This document shows positions 9,906 to 18,969 of a stretch of 64,000 bases of DNA, piece after piece. The stretch is from contig NC_089462.1 of the NCBI RefSeq assembly GCF_029203305.1, positions 1,860,001 through 1,924,000 on the forward strand. The letters are read 5' to 3'. Source of the DNA: Yamadazyma tenuis (Eukaryota > Ascomycota > Pichiomycetes > Serinales > Debaryomycetaceae). A model generated the notes under the pieces. The model was given only the letters and a program-made list of their open reading frames with translations, had not been told where the DNA came from and searched no databases. Position 1 is the first letter of the stretch; each line of letters starts with the position of its first letter. The translations under genes and the position numbers were made by a program.

Positions 9906-10056
9906 ATTGATAGAGTTCTAATACGGCACCCTCTGCCATTGAATTCTCTTGGAAAAACCAGTGGCCGTTGCCGGCTCTAAATTCGCCCTGCTCCCTCTAA
10001 TTCTCCCGACTGGCCATCACCGCGCTCTTCTCACAATCGCGCTCAATTCCAATTCA

Positions 10057-10062
10057 ACGCGT
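10057..10062. promoter_or_regulatory. ACGCGT (MCB-type) motif before CSM3
   Basis: A perfect ACGCGT lies one base before the CSM3 ATG, and two more CGCG cores lie within 50 bp upstream. ACGCGT is the MBF site that drives G1/S genes, and CSM3 is a replication-fork gene. So close to the ATG it may instead be in the leader. Confidence 0.3.
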
Positions 10063-10063
10063 C

Positions 10064-10822
10064 ATGTCCCAAGACCCAAATGATATACTCGGCCTCGACC
10101 AACAGGCCCCAACCGTCCGCCGTACAAAGGTCTCCAAGATCGACCAGGAAAGACTCTTGGGCAAAAAAGGCCTCTCCTACATCGAAAAAAATTACCCAAA
10201 ACTCCCCCGAGTTTGGAACAAAAACAACAAACACATCACCTCCAAACAATTGCGCTACGATCAGGAATATGACAACTTATCCTCCACCTTGCAGTTCTAC
10301 CAGCTTTGGTGTCATACCTTGTTTCCCAAGGCCAAGTTCAAAGATTGTATTCTGTTAATTCGTGGTGTCACCAATAGATCACCTCAGCTCAGAAAACACA
10401 GAAAAGCCTTGATAGACACGGAATTGAGTAAATTAAGAAGCAAAATGGGCTTTGTGGATGTTCCTTTGGATGAAGATAATGAAACTCTTCCGACGGCTGC
10501 TGCACAAAACGAACAAAACGAAGCTACCGAAGAGTACCATGTGGATGATGACTTTGACTTTATGCGCCGTGAAAATGGGCTTTTTGTGGATCCTGACGAA
10601 GACATCTACAAGTCGCCAGCGCCTCAACCATCTCCACCAGCGCCTCGAACATCCCTGCCAGTACCCCCACAAAGGCCACCGGCCCCTACGCTCTCTGACG
10701 ATGACTTTTCCGATAACGACCAATTTCTTCTGGCTGCAGACATCAACCCTGACCCTCTGGAGTTTCAGCTCCAGGATGACCATGATGCTGAGTTAGCAGC
10801 CATGAACGAGCTTGGAATGTGA
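10064..10822 (+). CDS. CSM3: Csm3/Swi3/Tipin replication-fork protection protein
   Basis: A 252-residue protein. Its Swi3 domain spans about residues 25-110: RLLGKKGLSYIEKNYPKL, then YDNLSSTLQFYQLWCHTLFPKAKFKDCI. YDNLS..QFYQLW.H.LFPKAKFKD is essentially the Csm3 signature. The rest is acidic and Pro-rich, and the last residues (ELAAMNELGM) resemble the Csm3 C-terminus. The product pairs with Tof1 at replication forks, supporting fork pausing, the S-phase checkpoint and meiotic segregation. Its 3' end converges on the GAF gene, 22 bp between stops. Confidence 0.93.
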   Translation: MSQDPNDILGLDQQAPTVRRTKVSKIDQERLLGKKGLSYIEKNYPKLPRVWNKNNKHITSKQLRYDQEYDNLSSTLQFYQLWCHTLFPKAKFKDCILLIRGVTNRSPQLRKHRKALIDTELSKLRSKMGFVDVPLDEDNETLPTAAAQNEQNEATEEYHVDDDFDFMRRENGLFVDPDEDIYKSPAPQPSPPAPRTSLPVPPQRPPAPTLSDDDFSDNDQFLLAADINPDPLEFQLQDDHDAELAAMNELGM

Positions 10823-10844
10823 GATTTAAACACTATAGACGGGT

Positions 10845-12438
10845 TCACCCACTGATATAAAGTTTCCGCATCACCAGCACATTGTTGAACACCTTTGAGA
10901 TCGTCTGGTCGTCAAACTTCTTCTCACCCTCCTTGTTGAAAAGTCCTACAATATACCCTCCCGACCGGAGGAAAAGAGCCGTTTTGGGATTCTTGTCTCC
11001 CTTGAGTGATCTCAATTTTTTCTGTCTCACCATCTTGGAACTGTGTCTATAAAAGGGCATCAAAACTCCCACGTTATAAATGGAGCTATTGGTTTTGGTC
11101 TTGTAATGGATGCCAAACTCGGCTTCAAAACATTTGTGGTGAATTAAGTTTTCAAAGTTCAAAGACGTATGGGTAGACCCATAACATCCCATGATCCGAG
11201 ACATAAACTCGTTTTTATCAGATGGCCTCTTGACGAGCTTGTTGGCATACGCAAAGCTGTCGCTTTCGATTTTATTTTCTTTGGGGAAGTACTTGGATTC
11301 GATCTCATAGCTCTCAGCAATCCGAATCTCCAAGATATAAACGAAATCGGCTTTATAGTTGACACTCAAGATTTTACATAACAAGTTGGATGCTCTTTTG
11401 ATGGTCCCCGTCTTCATAAGCTTTTCAAATAAGCTGTTGTTATTGACAAATTCTTCTTGTTCAGCCTCGTCCGTCAACTTTGTCAAGAACTTGAAGTTGT
11501 TGTTCTGGGAATACGGACCACCTGGCCCATCTTTTTCAAACACTGTCATTAACGAACCTCTAGAGGTGGCTCTTCCTAACTTAATTTGCAATTCATGCAA
11601 TTCGGTCATTTTCTCGTCGTACCTGGCTGTGGAATACTTGGAGTTGGCTCTAACATTTTTGTACTTTAAGGACATATCCTCAATGGGAGTATTGAGCACC
11701 TGTGTTATCTCACTGCTAAGCTGTTTCAAGATGGTGATACTTTCGTTGCTGAAACTCTTTCTGGGGAAGGAGTCGAATATGGCCACCACACCAACGATGT
11801 CTTTTCTATTGGCCGCCATTAAAGGAACTCCGCAGTAAAACCTGATATAAGGAATCCCATCAACGAACGGGTTGCTGGTGGTTCTCCAGTCTTTGGATGC
11901 ATCCAATAACAAGAAATAGTCTTGTGAAACAATTGCATGCCCGTCAATGGATGCAGGTCTAGAAACTTCACTGGCATTCAACAAGCTTTCATACTTGAAC
12001 ACCACTTTCTTGGAGTTGACGATGGATATGCTGACGCCGCTAACGTTGAACTGCTTTCTAGCCCGGCTGATGATTTTCTTGAAGATGGGTTTTTCGTCCC
12101 ACTGCTTCAAGTTAGTATATTCATTTACAACCTTGGCCCGGCTCGACTCGATATAACATTCAGGTGGTTTCATGAAGCGAACGTCCCCAACGCACTTGGG
12201 CTTGGGGATTTCTGACAAATTCCATTTTCCCTGGTTGCTGTTAGTATGAATTTGGTTTTGTGGACTCGGCTGCAAAAACGCATACTTTCGAATAAGCATC
12301 TAAAAAATGGGCTTTAGTCATTTCAATCGGGCTGATCACACTCTCCTTATATGGAGCAATGAAAGTGACTGGATGGCCTCCTTTTTCACCCGAGATATGG
12401 GCTTCTGGAGTCCTCTTTTTGTTACTTCTGCTGAGCAT
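10845..12438 (-). CDS. Spliced GAF-domain protein (two exons)
   Basis: I read two exons. Exon 1 runs from 12438 down to 12286 (51 codons, ATG at 12438). Exon 2 runs from 12230 to the stop at 10845 (461 codons plus stop). Together they encode 512 residues. The 55-bp intron has donor GTATGC, a perfect TACTAAC and acceptor CCAG, and joins the exons in phase 0. Without splicing, translation from the first ATG stops after 65 codons. Exon 2 contains a GAF-like domain at about residues 95-230 (FNVSGVSISIVNSKKVVFKYES, then YIRFYCGVPLMAANRKDIVGVVAIFD). The rest is basic and of unknown fold. GAF domains usually bind small ligands or mediate dimerisation. I do not recognise a characterised S. cerevisiae counterpart, so the function is unknown. 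Confidence 0.75.
12231..12285 (-). other. Spliceosomal intron in the GAF gene
   Basis: On the minus strand the donor is GTATGC (12285-12280), the branch site TACTAAC (12246-12240) and the acceptor CCAG ends at 12231. The branch A lies about 10 nt from the acceptor. A nearer CAG, 3 nt after the branch A, would put exon 2 out of frame. Confidence 0.85.
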
Positions 12439-12595
12439 TGGCAAAGATTAAAGTGGATTTTTCGCTGCGGTATATAGAGCTACAGTGATACAGCTAAAGT
12501 GTGAATGTTATATTAATCATGAGGCTTTAGCCCAGGGGTCTTCTCTAACGCACCCTTTGACTATCGATCTCTCTTGTAATCTCGTGATTCTCTCC

Positions 12596-13375
12596 CTATT
12601 GGTCTTCATCTATCTTGTCCAACTCGGGCTTTTCGGCCTTCTCCTGCTCCAAGGCTTCCCTCTCCTGTCTGGCCCTCTCCTCTTCCAACGAGAGCCTCAA
12701 GGCCAACGCCAAATCCGGGTCCATGTTAGGATCTATCAAGTCACCTCCACCGAAACCATCCATGCCACCACCCAAATCACCATTGTCCATGTCGTAGCCT
12801 TCCTCCATCAATATAGGTGACGTAGCCACGATTTCATACAACAACCTGGGGCCAGGCGGAATTGTCACAAGATGTGAATTGTCATGGTTATTTATGGCAT
12901 TGTTGAATTTCTCCAACTTGGAGGTGTTGATGGACTCTTCTCCAAAATTCACCACGTCGATGGCAATGTTGTTTTTCTTCATCTTCTTGGCCAACTTCTC
13001 CAAGTCCTTTTCACTCTCGGTGATGGGACTCCCAACAAACACTATGATTCTCTGATTTTGCACTTTGTTCTGACGGTGCTTCAACGCCAAAGCAGCTACT
13101 TGAATTCCACTGGAGAAGTGACTTCCCCCATGGACCTTAGTTTCATGGGCTCCGGAAAGAATCTTTCCAAAGTCGGTGGTCAAGGTACTCAAAACCTCGG
13201 GGCCATTGCCTCCGTATGCCAATAATCCAACGGTGTTTTCAGGATTGGAGTTGACCTTGTTTTGGAAAATATACTCTGTGGCCGACAATTGAGCTTCGTA
13301 CCGAGAGGTGGGATAGTCCTCATTTCTCATGTACTCCGAGTTGTCGATTGCTATCATCGTTGCTTCCAACACCAT
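12596..13375 (-). CDS. RPN10: 26S proteasome subunit RPN10 (ubiquitin receptor)
   Basis: A 259-residue protein. A von Willebrand A domain covers residues 1-190 (MVLEATMIAIDNSEYMRNED, QNRIIVFVGSP-type strand). The C-terminal ubiquitin-interacting motif includes DPDLALALRLSLEEERAR. This matches yeast Rpn10 in length and layout (268 residues in S. cerevisiae). The product is a ubiquitin receptor at the interface of the proteasome lid and base. The gene is divergent from the small NBL1-like gene, with 99 bp between starts. A GGTGGCGAT sequence resembling the Rpn4 box lies in that gap. Confidence 0.96.
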   Translation of the reverse strand: MVLEATMIAIDNSEYMRNEDYPTSRYEAQLSATEYIFQNKVNSNPENTVGLLAYGGNGPEVLSTLTTDFGKILSGAHETKVHGGSHFSSGIQVAALALKHRQNKVQNQRIIVFVGSPITESEKDLEKLAKKMKKNNIAIDVVNFGEESINTSKLEKFNNAINNHDNSHLVTIPPGPRLLYEIVATSPILMEEGYDMDNGDLGGGMDGFGGGDLIDPNMDPDLALALRLSLEEERARQEREALEQEKAEKPELDKIDEDQ

Positions 13376-13407
13376 TTTTGTAGCTGATTGTTATAGTTAA
13401 TATATCT

Positions 13408-13416
13408 ATCGCCACC
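13408..13416 (-). promoter_or_regulatory. Possible Rpn4 (PACE-like) site upstream of RPN10
   Basis: GGTGGCGAT on the RPN10 strand matches the S. cerevisiae PACE element GGTGGCAAA at 7 of 9 positions. It lies 33 bp upstream of the RPN10 ATG. CTG-clade Rpn4 motifs differ somewhat, so this is tentative. Confidence 0.35.
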
Positions 13417-13474
13417 GATACAAAAATGAAAATGATTTGAGTTTCGCGGGTTTCCAAAATATAGCTTTCAAACT

Positions 13475-13732
13475 ATGCCACGCACAACAAGACAGAAGAA
13501 ACTATTGATAGAGCGGTTCAAGACCATGAGTGATGAGAAGCTCGAGCTGCTTATACGGACTTCCAATACCGTGTGCAACACCTACGACTCACGCATCAAC
13601 CGTAAGGTCAATTCGGTGAATGTGACCCTCTGGAACGTGAAGATCAAAGATGTTCTTGAGGTTGAACGTCGAAAGGCCTTGAGTATGAAGACGTTACTCG
13701 ATGATGTTAAATCTATGAACGTTGGAAATTAG
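13475..13732 (+). CDS. NBL1: Nbl1/borealin-like CPC subunit (small protein)
   Basis: An 85-residue, basic, helical protein. The N-terminal helix (QKKLLIERFKTMSDEKLELL) is followed by SRINRKVNSVNVTLWNVKIKDVL, which fits the borealin N-terminal pattern R(V/I)N+(I/V)...LR.(M/V)...D.L. Nbl1 forms a helical bundle with survivin/Bir1 and INCENP/Sli15 in the chromosomal passenger complex. Sequence similarity alone is modest. Position supports it: in S. cerevisiae NBL1 is YHR199C-A, immediately next to RPN10 (YHR200W), and here the two are again adjacent and divergent. Confidence 0.72.
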   Translation: MPRTTRQKKLLIERFKTMSDEKLELLIRTSNTVCNTYDSRINRKVNSVNVTLWNVKIKDVLEVERRKALSMKTLLDDVKSMNVGN

Positions 13733-13940
13733 TGGGCAGGCCCACTTCCAAACCACCAGTTGGTGGAGTGAATGGCTACTGTATGGCAAGTCATGGAAGA
13801 ATTCCAGCTTTACAATCACAACGAACCAAAGCAAGATCCAACCGATCCCAAATTGTGGAAAACTCGTCTGTGCTCTGCAATACATTTGGCAGAACCAAGC
13901 TACATGCTCTCACGATCTAAGTATATTAAATAAATAAGTC

Positions 13941-16900
13941 CTAAGCTTCTTCAGGAATGTCATCATGGAAATACTTACCCTCTGTAGTCTCCTTGATGAC
14001 ACCGATCCGGATCACAAAGTCACCAAATGGCTCGTTCTCGTGTCTTTCTAAACTCCATCTCTTAAATAATGGCAACAAAATGTCCAAGATCTCATCCTCC
14101 TTTATCGAGTACCGATAAATCTTATTCAATCTCTGCCCATGATGTCCACCTCCCAACATCAAGTTGTAGGCTCCAAAAGCTTTACCAACCAACGCCACTT
14201 CTGCCACCCATGGCCTGGCACACCCATTAGGACATCCAGTCATTCTCATCACCACCGAATCATGTCTCAAGCCGTAATCTTCTAAAGATTCCTCCAACTT
14301 AGAGACAAGTTCTGGCAAGTACCTTTCACTTTCAGCCATGGCCAACCCACATGTTGGGAATGCTACACATGCAGCAGAAGATAATCTTAACCCAGAAAAA
14401 TCGGTGTTGTCCAACTTGTACTGGGCCAATAATGCTTTAACGTGGTTCAAATCTTGATCTTCAATGTTGGAGATTAATATATGCTGGTTACCAGTTAATC
14501 TGAACTCTCCAGACCGACCTCCACGTAAGAACTCGGCGACTTTCTTCAAACCGGTTTTTTGTGGTAATTGAGGAGTATCTTCGATTCTACCATTTTCGAT
14601 GAATGCGGTAAAATGGTTGTATCCCAATTCATCCTTACACCATCCAAAATAGTCCACATTGGAAGTAATTTCAAATGGTTTGGGGTCTTCAAGTTTGTAT
14701 CCTAACAACTCTTCCACCTTGCCCTTGAACACATCGACTCCCAAATCATCAATGGTGTACTTCAATCTAGCATGCTTTCTGTTGGTTCTGTCACCAAAGT
14801 CTCTTTGTACCAACATAATCTTCTCACACACAAAATGTACCTTATCCTTGGAAATGTAACCCAACATCGACCCGGTTCTAGGGTATGTTTTCTTATTGTT
14901 GTGGGTGGTTCCCATACCTCCACCGGCCAACACGTTGAAACCAATCACTTCGTTGTCTTCGACAATTGCAATCAAACCCACATCGTGGGCGTACACATCC
15001 ACGTCGTTATATGGGGGAACAGTGATGACAATCTTGAACTTTCTGGGCAAATATGTTGGACCATACAAGGGTTCGTAGTCGACCAAAGCGTTACCAGAAA
15101 CCATGGTTTTCTTCCGTTTAGGACCTCCTTTTCTGGTTTCCCAAACATCTCTGTCCCCAGCCTTGTCGTGTTCGTCTTCACCTTCCAACCAAATCTCGTG
15201 ATAGGCAGTGGTTTCGGGTAACAAGTACTCGGAGATCAAGGTTCCCACTTCACTGACTTGACCGTGAATCTTGGCATTGTGAGGCAACGCACTCACCATG
15301 ACGTTTCTGTTCACATCTCCACAAGCAGCCAAGGTGTCCAATAACGCCGAGTTCATCCCTCTGATTGCAGCCTTCAAGTTGTGCTTGACTATTCCGTGCA
15401 ACTGGTAAGTGGCTCTAGTGGTCAATTTAATGGTTCCATTACCTCTAACGTCTGCCAACTCATCCATTTTTAAGTACTGTTCAGGAGTAGACTTTCCTCC
15501 TGGCAATCTCAATCTAACCATAAACGAATAGGCGGGTTCCATACCTTGAGTCTTACGTTCTTCTCTAATATCACGGTCATCTTGCATGTAGATCCCGTGG
15601 AACTTGGTCAATTGTTGGTCCACAGCACTGATGGCTCCAGTAGAAGTGTCCTTCAACGCAGGTGCAATGGTACCTCTCAAGAAGTCTGACCCGATCTTCA
15701 TGTCTTCGTTGGTTAAAGGCTTTGGTTCTTCAACCGCATCGGCCCCGTCGACTCCCAAGGCTGTCCATAACCGAGGCATCCAGTCGTTCAAGCCGGTGTT
15801 AAAACCATCTGCATCTTGATCATCTCCCAAGCCGATGTCAGTCAACACTTGGCCTCCATACAAGGTCAACTTAGCAAACAAGTCTTTACCAGGCTTGTTG
15901 TAATAGTGCTTGTCTTCCTTTCTGGGCCAATATTCAGAGTCTCCCATACCAAACACAGAAAACCGAACAGAAGATAAGTCCAAGTCCACCGACGTCTTCA
16001 AGGCTTCCCAGAAGTTCTTACCGTTCAAGGGGAATTCACCTTGACCAGATGTGGAGGAAACAAACACAATGTTAGTTTCGGTGGGTAAGTCTTCAACCGA
16101 AATGTCATCCATGGCCAAAACCACCGCCTTTAAGCCTCTTCCAGAAGCTTGCCTGTGCACCTTTTTGGCAACGGCCTCGGCATTTCCACCATCAGAAGCA
16201 AATGCAATGGTCAATGGGGGTCCTGACAATCCTTGCAATAACTTGTTGAAGGAGTCGGCTGCCAATTTCTGCTGCTGTAATTTGGATTCCGAAGTGGCCG
16301 TGATGGCCAAGTTTCTCGACAATTCAGGGTTCTTCTTGGCCAATAACGTCAACTTGTTTTCCCTGGCCAAAAAGTCCTTCAACTGGTTCTTCAAGTTAGA
16401 AGAGTCCAACTTGAACGTTTGGTCACCTGATAAAGTTGGGTTATATCTGTACAATGGCCAGTAACCGGAGTCAACAGCTCTCTTGGTTTCCTTTAAAATC
16501 TCTAGGGTGTTCTCGTTTTCTGAGTGGAAGGGTAAATAGGCCAAAACAATCGACGGACCGTTAAACTTCTCGGCCTCGATGAATGCTTGCAACACCTGAG
16601 TGTAAGAAGAGTAGATGGCCACCGATGCCACGTAACAGTTGCCATAGTTCATGGCGTACAAACCCACATCCTTTTTGCGGAACCCGTTCACCTTTTTCTT
16701 ATCGTCAAAAGGCTCATTGTCGATGATCAACATGTTAATATTGTCCCCCGAGGCAATCACACTATGAACTCCCGAAGCACCCAAATCATAGGACCAGGCA
16801 TCAGAGCCGATCAACCAACTCGACGACAACTGGAAAAGGTGTTCCTGTGCCAATAATTGCTTTGCGGTGTCACTGGAATCGTCTGACTCCAATAGGTTCA

Positions 16901-18221
16901 AGATATTTGCAACCAATTCGGAGTGGTTTGCGGGACTTGGGGATTTGACCAAATCCAACCAACTGGATAAGTACTCGATCAACTTTGCATTGTCAAGCGT
17001 CTTCAAGCTGTTGCTCTCGATGGCCTCGTACACCTGTTGCACAAGCTGGTTGAGACTCTGCTTATAGTGCAAGAATTTACCAAAGCCAAACTCTGGGTTG
17101 GACTCAGTTCCAAGTGATCGGGCATTGAACTCGTTCAACACCGTCAAGCCCGCACCTGCCACCTGGTTCAACATCTTTGTGTATGGCTCTTCCAAAGAAT
17201 AGGCATTTTGTACAGCAGCCGCAGCCTCATCGAGTCTGAGTTTCTCAGCCTTGGTGGACAATTCAATGTCAACCTTACCAAAGGCAAGGTTCTGCACCGG
17301 TGACTCAGAACGGGTGTTGGTCAACAAGTTGTCAACACTGGCAACCACGTTCGAGCTGTAGCCAAAGTACGCCGACACGATTTTGGTGAAGTTCTTTAAC
17401 TGTTGGAAGGTTGAGTACTCTTGGAAAAAATCCAACAAGAGTGGAGAAAAGTGTGCTGATGCCGACGTTGTTTGCAACACCAATGTCAAGGTCTCGACGG
17501 ATGCAGGGACTATCGACAATAGGTGACCGAGGTAAAATGGCTTATACACGTTGATGGAGACCAATAAAGCGTTTTTAGCAGAAAACGCAGACACCAAATC
17601 GGCGTTGATGAGACCCAAGTAGACCACCACGTCTTTGGGGTTCTTGGTGGCCTTGGAATTCAATACCCGGAAAGGCAGCACCTCAGCTGCCACGAGAATA
17701 TCGTCGATTTCTTTGGATTCTTCCAATACCACTTTGGGGAACGATTTCACAGTCTTGGAGGGAGTGAAAGGTACCACAAAGTTGAACACCGACGTTGACT
17801 GGCCCACTGCCAAACGGTACGCCACGCTGGTGTTAGCGACCAAGTCAGCGGTGTTTTGTGATATCAACACCGGGAACTGCAAGTCTCTTAAAGAAGTTAT
17901 GATGGAGAAGTCAAAGTTGGTTAATTCCACATGATGAACAACCGGAACCTGAGAAAACGCTTGCAAGGACACGAGGGGTAAACTCTGGAAGAGGGTCTTT
18001 CCAGATGTGATGACAGTGGTTACCTTTCCGGAGTCTTCACGGTCGATATCTTGTAAGTATTCGTTTATAACAAGATATGGATCATTTGCATCTATTAACA
18101 CCTGAGATTGTTTAAAGTACTGAGAATAGGATGCTTCCACGGCCTTTGCGGGCCGGGTGGTGAACACCTGGCCGTCCACTGGAGATATAATCTGAGATAT
18201 GATCTCAAATGCGCTAGACAT
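13941..18221 (-). CDS. MET5: Sulfite reductase beta subunit (assimilatory), MET5
   Basis: A 1426-residue enzyme that reduces sulfite to sulfide, using NADPH electrons passed on by Met10. The N-terminal half resembles pyruvate:ferredoxin-oxidoreductase-like domains, as in yeast Met5. A flavodoxin-like domain begins near residue 669 (PLTIAFASDGGNAEAVAKK, VSSTSGQGEFP). The hemoprotein part begins near residue 870 (GIYMQDDRDIREERK, RATYQLHGI). The siroheme/Fe4S4 cysteines are in FPTCGLAM (about residue 1290) and GCPNGCARPW (about 1328). The length matches S. cerevisiae Met5 (1442). A TCACGTG site lies 80 bp upstream of the ATG. The gene corresponds to YJR137C, consistent with IPA1 and PMT4 nearby. 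Confidence 0.97.
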   Translation of the reverse strand: MSSAFEIISQIISPVDGQVFTTRPAKAVEASYSQYFKQSQVLIDANDPYLVINEYLQDIDREDSGKVTTVITSGKTLFQSLPLVSLQAFSQVPVVHHVELTNFDFSIITSLRDLQFPVLISQNTADLVANTSVAYRLAVGQSTSVFNFVVPFTPSKTVKSFPKVVLEESKEIDDILVAAEVLPFRVLNSKATKNPKDVVVYLGLINADLVSAFSAKNALLVSINVYKPFYLGHLLSIVPASVETLTLVLQTTSASAHFSPLLLDFFQEYSTFQQLKNFTKIVSAYFGYSSNVVASVDNLLTNTRSESPVQNLAFGKVDIELSTKAEKLRLDEAAAAVQNAYSLEEPYTKMLNQVAGAGLTVLNEFNARSLGTESNPEFGFGKFLHYKQSLNQLVQQVYEAIESNSLKTLDNAKLIEYLSSWLDLVKSPSPANHSELVANILNLLESDDSSDTAKQLLAQEHLFQLSSSWLIGSDAWSYDLGASGVHSVIASGDNINMLIIDNEPFDDKKKVNGFRKKDVGLYAMNYGNCYVASVAIYSSYTQVLQAFIEAEKFNGPSIVLAYLPFHSENENTLEILKETKRAVDSGYWPLYRYNPTLSGDQTFKLDSSNLKNQLKDFLARENKLTLLAKKNPELSRNLAITATSESKLQQQKLAADSFNKLLQGLSGPPLTIAFASDGGNAEAVAKKVHRQASGRGLKAVVLAMDDISVEDLPTETNIVFVSSTSGQGEFPLNGKNFWEALKTSVDLDLSSVRFSVFGMGDSEYWPRKEDKHYYNKPGKDLFAKLTLYGGQVLTDIGLGDDQDADGFNTGLNDWMPRLWTALGVDGADAVEEPKPLTNEDMKIGSDFLRGTIAPALKDTSTGAISAVDQQLTKFHGIYMQDDRDIREERKTQGMEPAYSFMVRLRLPGGKSTPEQYLKMDELADVRGNGTIKLTTRATYQLHGIVKHNLKAAIRGMNSALLDTLAACGDVNRNVMVSALPHNAKIHGQVSEVGTLISEYLLPETTAYHEIWLEGEDEHDKAGDRDVWETRKGGPKRKKTMVSGNALVDYEPLYGPTYLPRKFKIVITVPPYNDVDVYAHDVGLIAIVEDNEVIGFNVLAGGGMGTTHNNKKTYPRTGSMLGYISKDKVHFVCEKIMLVQRDFGDRTNRKHARLKYTIDDLGVDVFKGKVEELLGYKLEDPKPFEITSNVDYFGWCKDELGYNHFTAFIENGRIEDTPQLPQKTGLKKVAEFLRGGRSGEFRLTGNQHILISNIEDQDLNHVKALLAQYKLDNTDFSGLRLSSAACVAFPTCGLAMAESERYLPELVSKLEESLEDYGLRHDSVVMRMTGCPNGCARPWVAEVALVGKAFGAYNLMLGGGHHGQRLNKIYRYSIKEDEILDILLPLFKRWSLERHENEPFGDFVIRIGVIKETTEGKYFHDDIPEEA

Positions 18222-18300
18222 CGATGAGGTTAAAGGTTAGGAAAAACTCTTCAAGTAGTGAAATAAGTTTCTGCGATATCATTAGCTTGTGTTCTTATTG

Positions 18301-18307
18301 CACGTGA
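18301..18307 (-). promoter_or_regulatory. Cbf1/Met4-type site TCACGTG upstream of MET5
   Basis: A perfect TCACGTG on the MET5 strand lies 80 bp before the ATG. In S. cerevisiae Cbf1 with Met4/Met28 binds TCACGTG to induce sulfur-assimilation genes, including MET5. Confidence 0.75.
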
Positions 18308-18493
18308 CATGCTGCAATTGGGGGATTTTTTCGCGGTAATAGGAAAACCGGAGGCTTCCATTGGTTGGCGTGCGCGAGGCGGGTTGCAAAAGCGGCTGGG
18401 CCTGGGTGGGCAGAGCGCTGGTGGTGGGGGTTGTCGCACTGGTGGATGCTCTGCGCGCTGCTCTAGGAGTATTTTCGAAAAAAAACCAAATTC

Positions 18494-18583
18494 CTCTTGG
18501 TGGCCAAGCTGGCTAAGGCGCGAGACTGTAATGAGTACCTCAAAGTAATCTTGAGATCGGGTGTTCGACTCACCCCCAGGAGA
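18494..18583 (+). tRNA. tRNA-Tyr (GTA anticodon) with intron
   Basis: The acceptor strands CTCTTGG (18494-18500) and CCAGGAG (18576-18582) pair with one G-U, followed by discriminator A. The anticodon stem CGAGA pairs with TCTTG around loop CTGTAA, giving anticodon GTA. A 16-nt intron (18532-18547) sits one base after the anticodon, as in yeast tRNA-Tyr genes. The T arm contains GTTCGACTC. A run of eight T at 18585-18592 ends transcription. Exons total 74 nt. Confidence 0.95.
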
Positions 18584-18584
18584 A

Positions 18585-18592
18585 TTTTTTTT
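18585..18592 (+). terminator. Pol III terminator of tRNA-Tyr
   Basis: Eight consecutive T begin two bases after the tRNA-Tyr 3' end. Confidence 0.85.
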
Positions 18593-18593
18593 A

Positions 18594-18614
18594 CCCCTTT
18601 TACATCTTGCCCCT
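18594..18614. promoter_or_regulatory. Two CCCCT (STRE-type) elements upstream of PMP3
   Basis: CCCCT at 18594-18598 and 18610-18614 are reverse complements of the stress-response element AGGGG, about 190-205 bp before the PMP3 ATG. A TATAAAA lies at 18742-18748. PMP3 is stress-linked in yeast, but the motif is short. Confidence 0.3.
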
Positions 18615-18801
18615 CTCACTAAGTCACGCGCTCTGCCACCGCCATTCCGATTGAACCTACCGCCGTACTGGTGGTGAGCACGCACTAGATTTGGCCATGC
18701 ATAAATGTTCCCGGCTTCCGCGAAAAGCCAGCTACCAAACATATAAAATCTCCTTTAATTCCTACATCGTCTATCATCCCCATTGAATTTTCCAATAAAA
18801 A

Positions 18802-18969
18802 ATGGACAGTGAAAAAATCGTTGCTTGCATTATTGCCGTGTTCTTGCCTCCATTGGCGGTGTTCATGAAGGTGGGAGCCACTTCTCCTTTATGGGTTAAC
18901 CTTGTGTGTTGTATCTTCTTCTGGTTCCCAGCTATTTTACATGCGTTATACGTTGTGTTGAAGGATTAA
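18802..18969 (+). CDS. PMP3: PMP3/SNA-type small hydrophobic membrane protein
   Basis: A 55-residue ORF that starts MDSEKIVACIIAVFLPPLAV and ends AILHALYVVLKD. It has the two transmembrane helices and the FLPPLAVF signature of the PMP3/UPF0057 family; S. cerevisiae Pmp3 is also 55 residues and likewise starts MDS.KI and ends ALYIVLQD. The product sits in the plasma membrane, and its loss hyperpolarises the membrane and raises sodium sensitivity. An appropriately placed TATAAAA lies 54-60 bp upstream, and the leader is A-rich just before the ATG. Confidence 0.95.
   Translation: MDSEKIVACIIAVFLPPLAVFMKVGATSPLWVNLVCCIFFWFPAILHALYVVLKD

Larger units (their letters stand above)
8856..10063. other. 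Gene-free, repeat-rich divergent intergenic region
   Basis: This 1.2-kb stretch separates the TB2/DP1 gene (leftward) from CSM3 (rightward) and so holds both promoters. No convincing ORF is present. It contains several unrelated families of short direct repeats, listed separately, and becomes very AT-rich from about 9560 to 9910. The last 100 bp before CSM3 are GC-richer, with several CGCG motifs. Confidence 0.8.

Noticed and set aside
12299..12299. ATG at 12299 as the start of the GAF gene
   Set aside because: The 23 codons after it overlap the proposed intron, and the upstream exon with a perfect donor, TACTAAC and in-frame acceptor explains the gene better.
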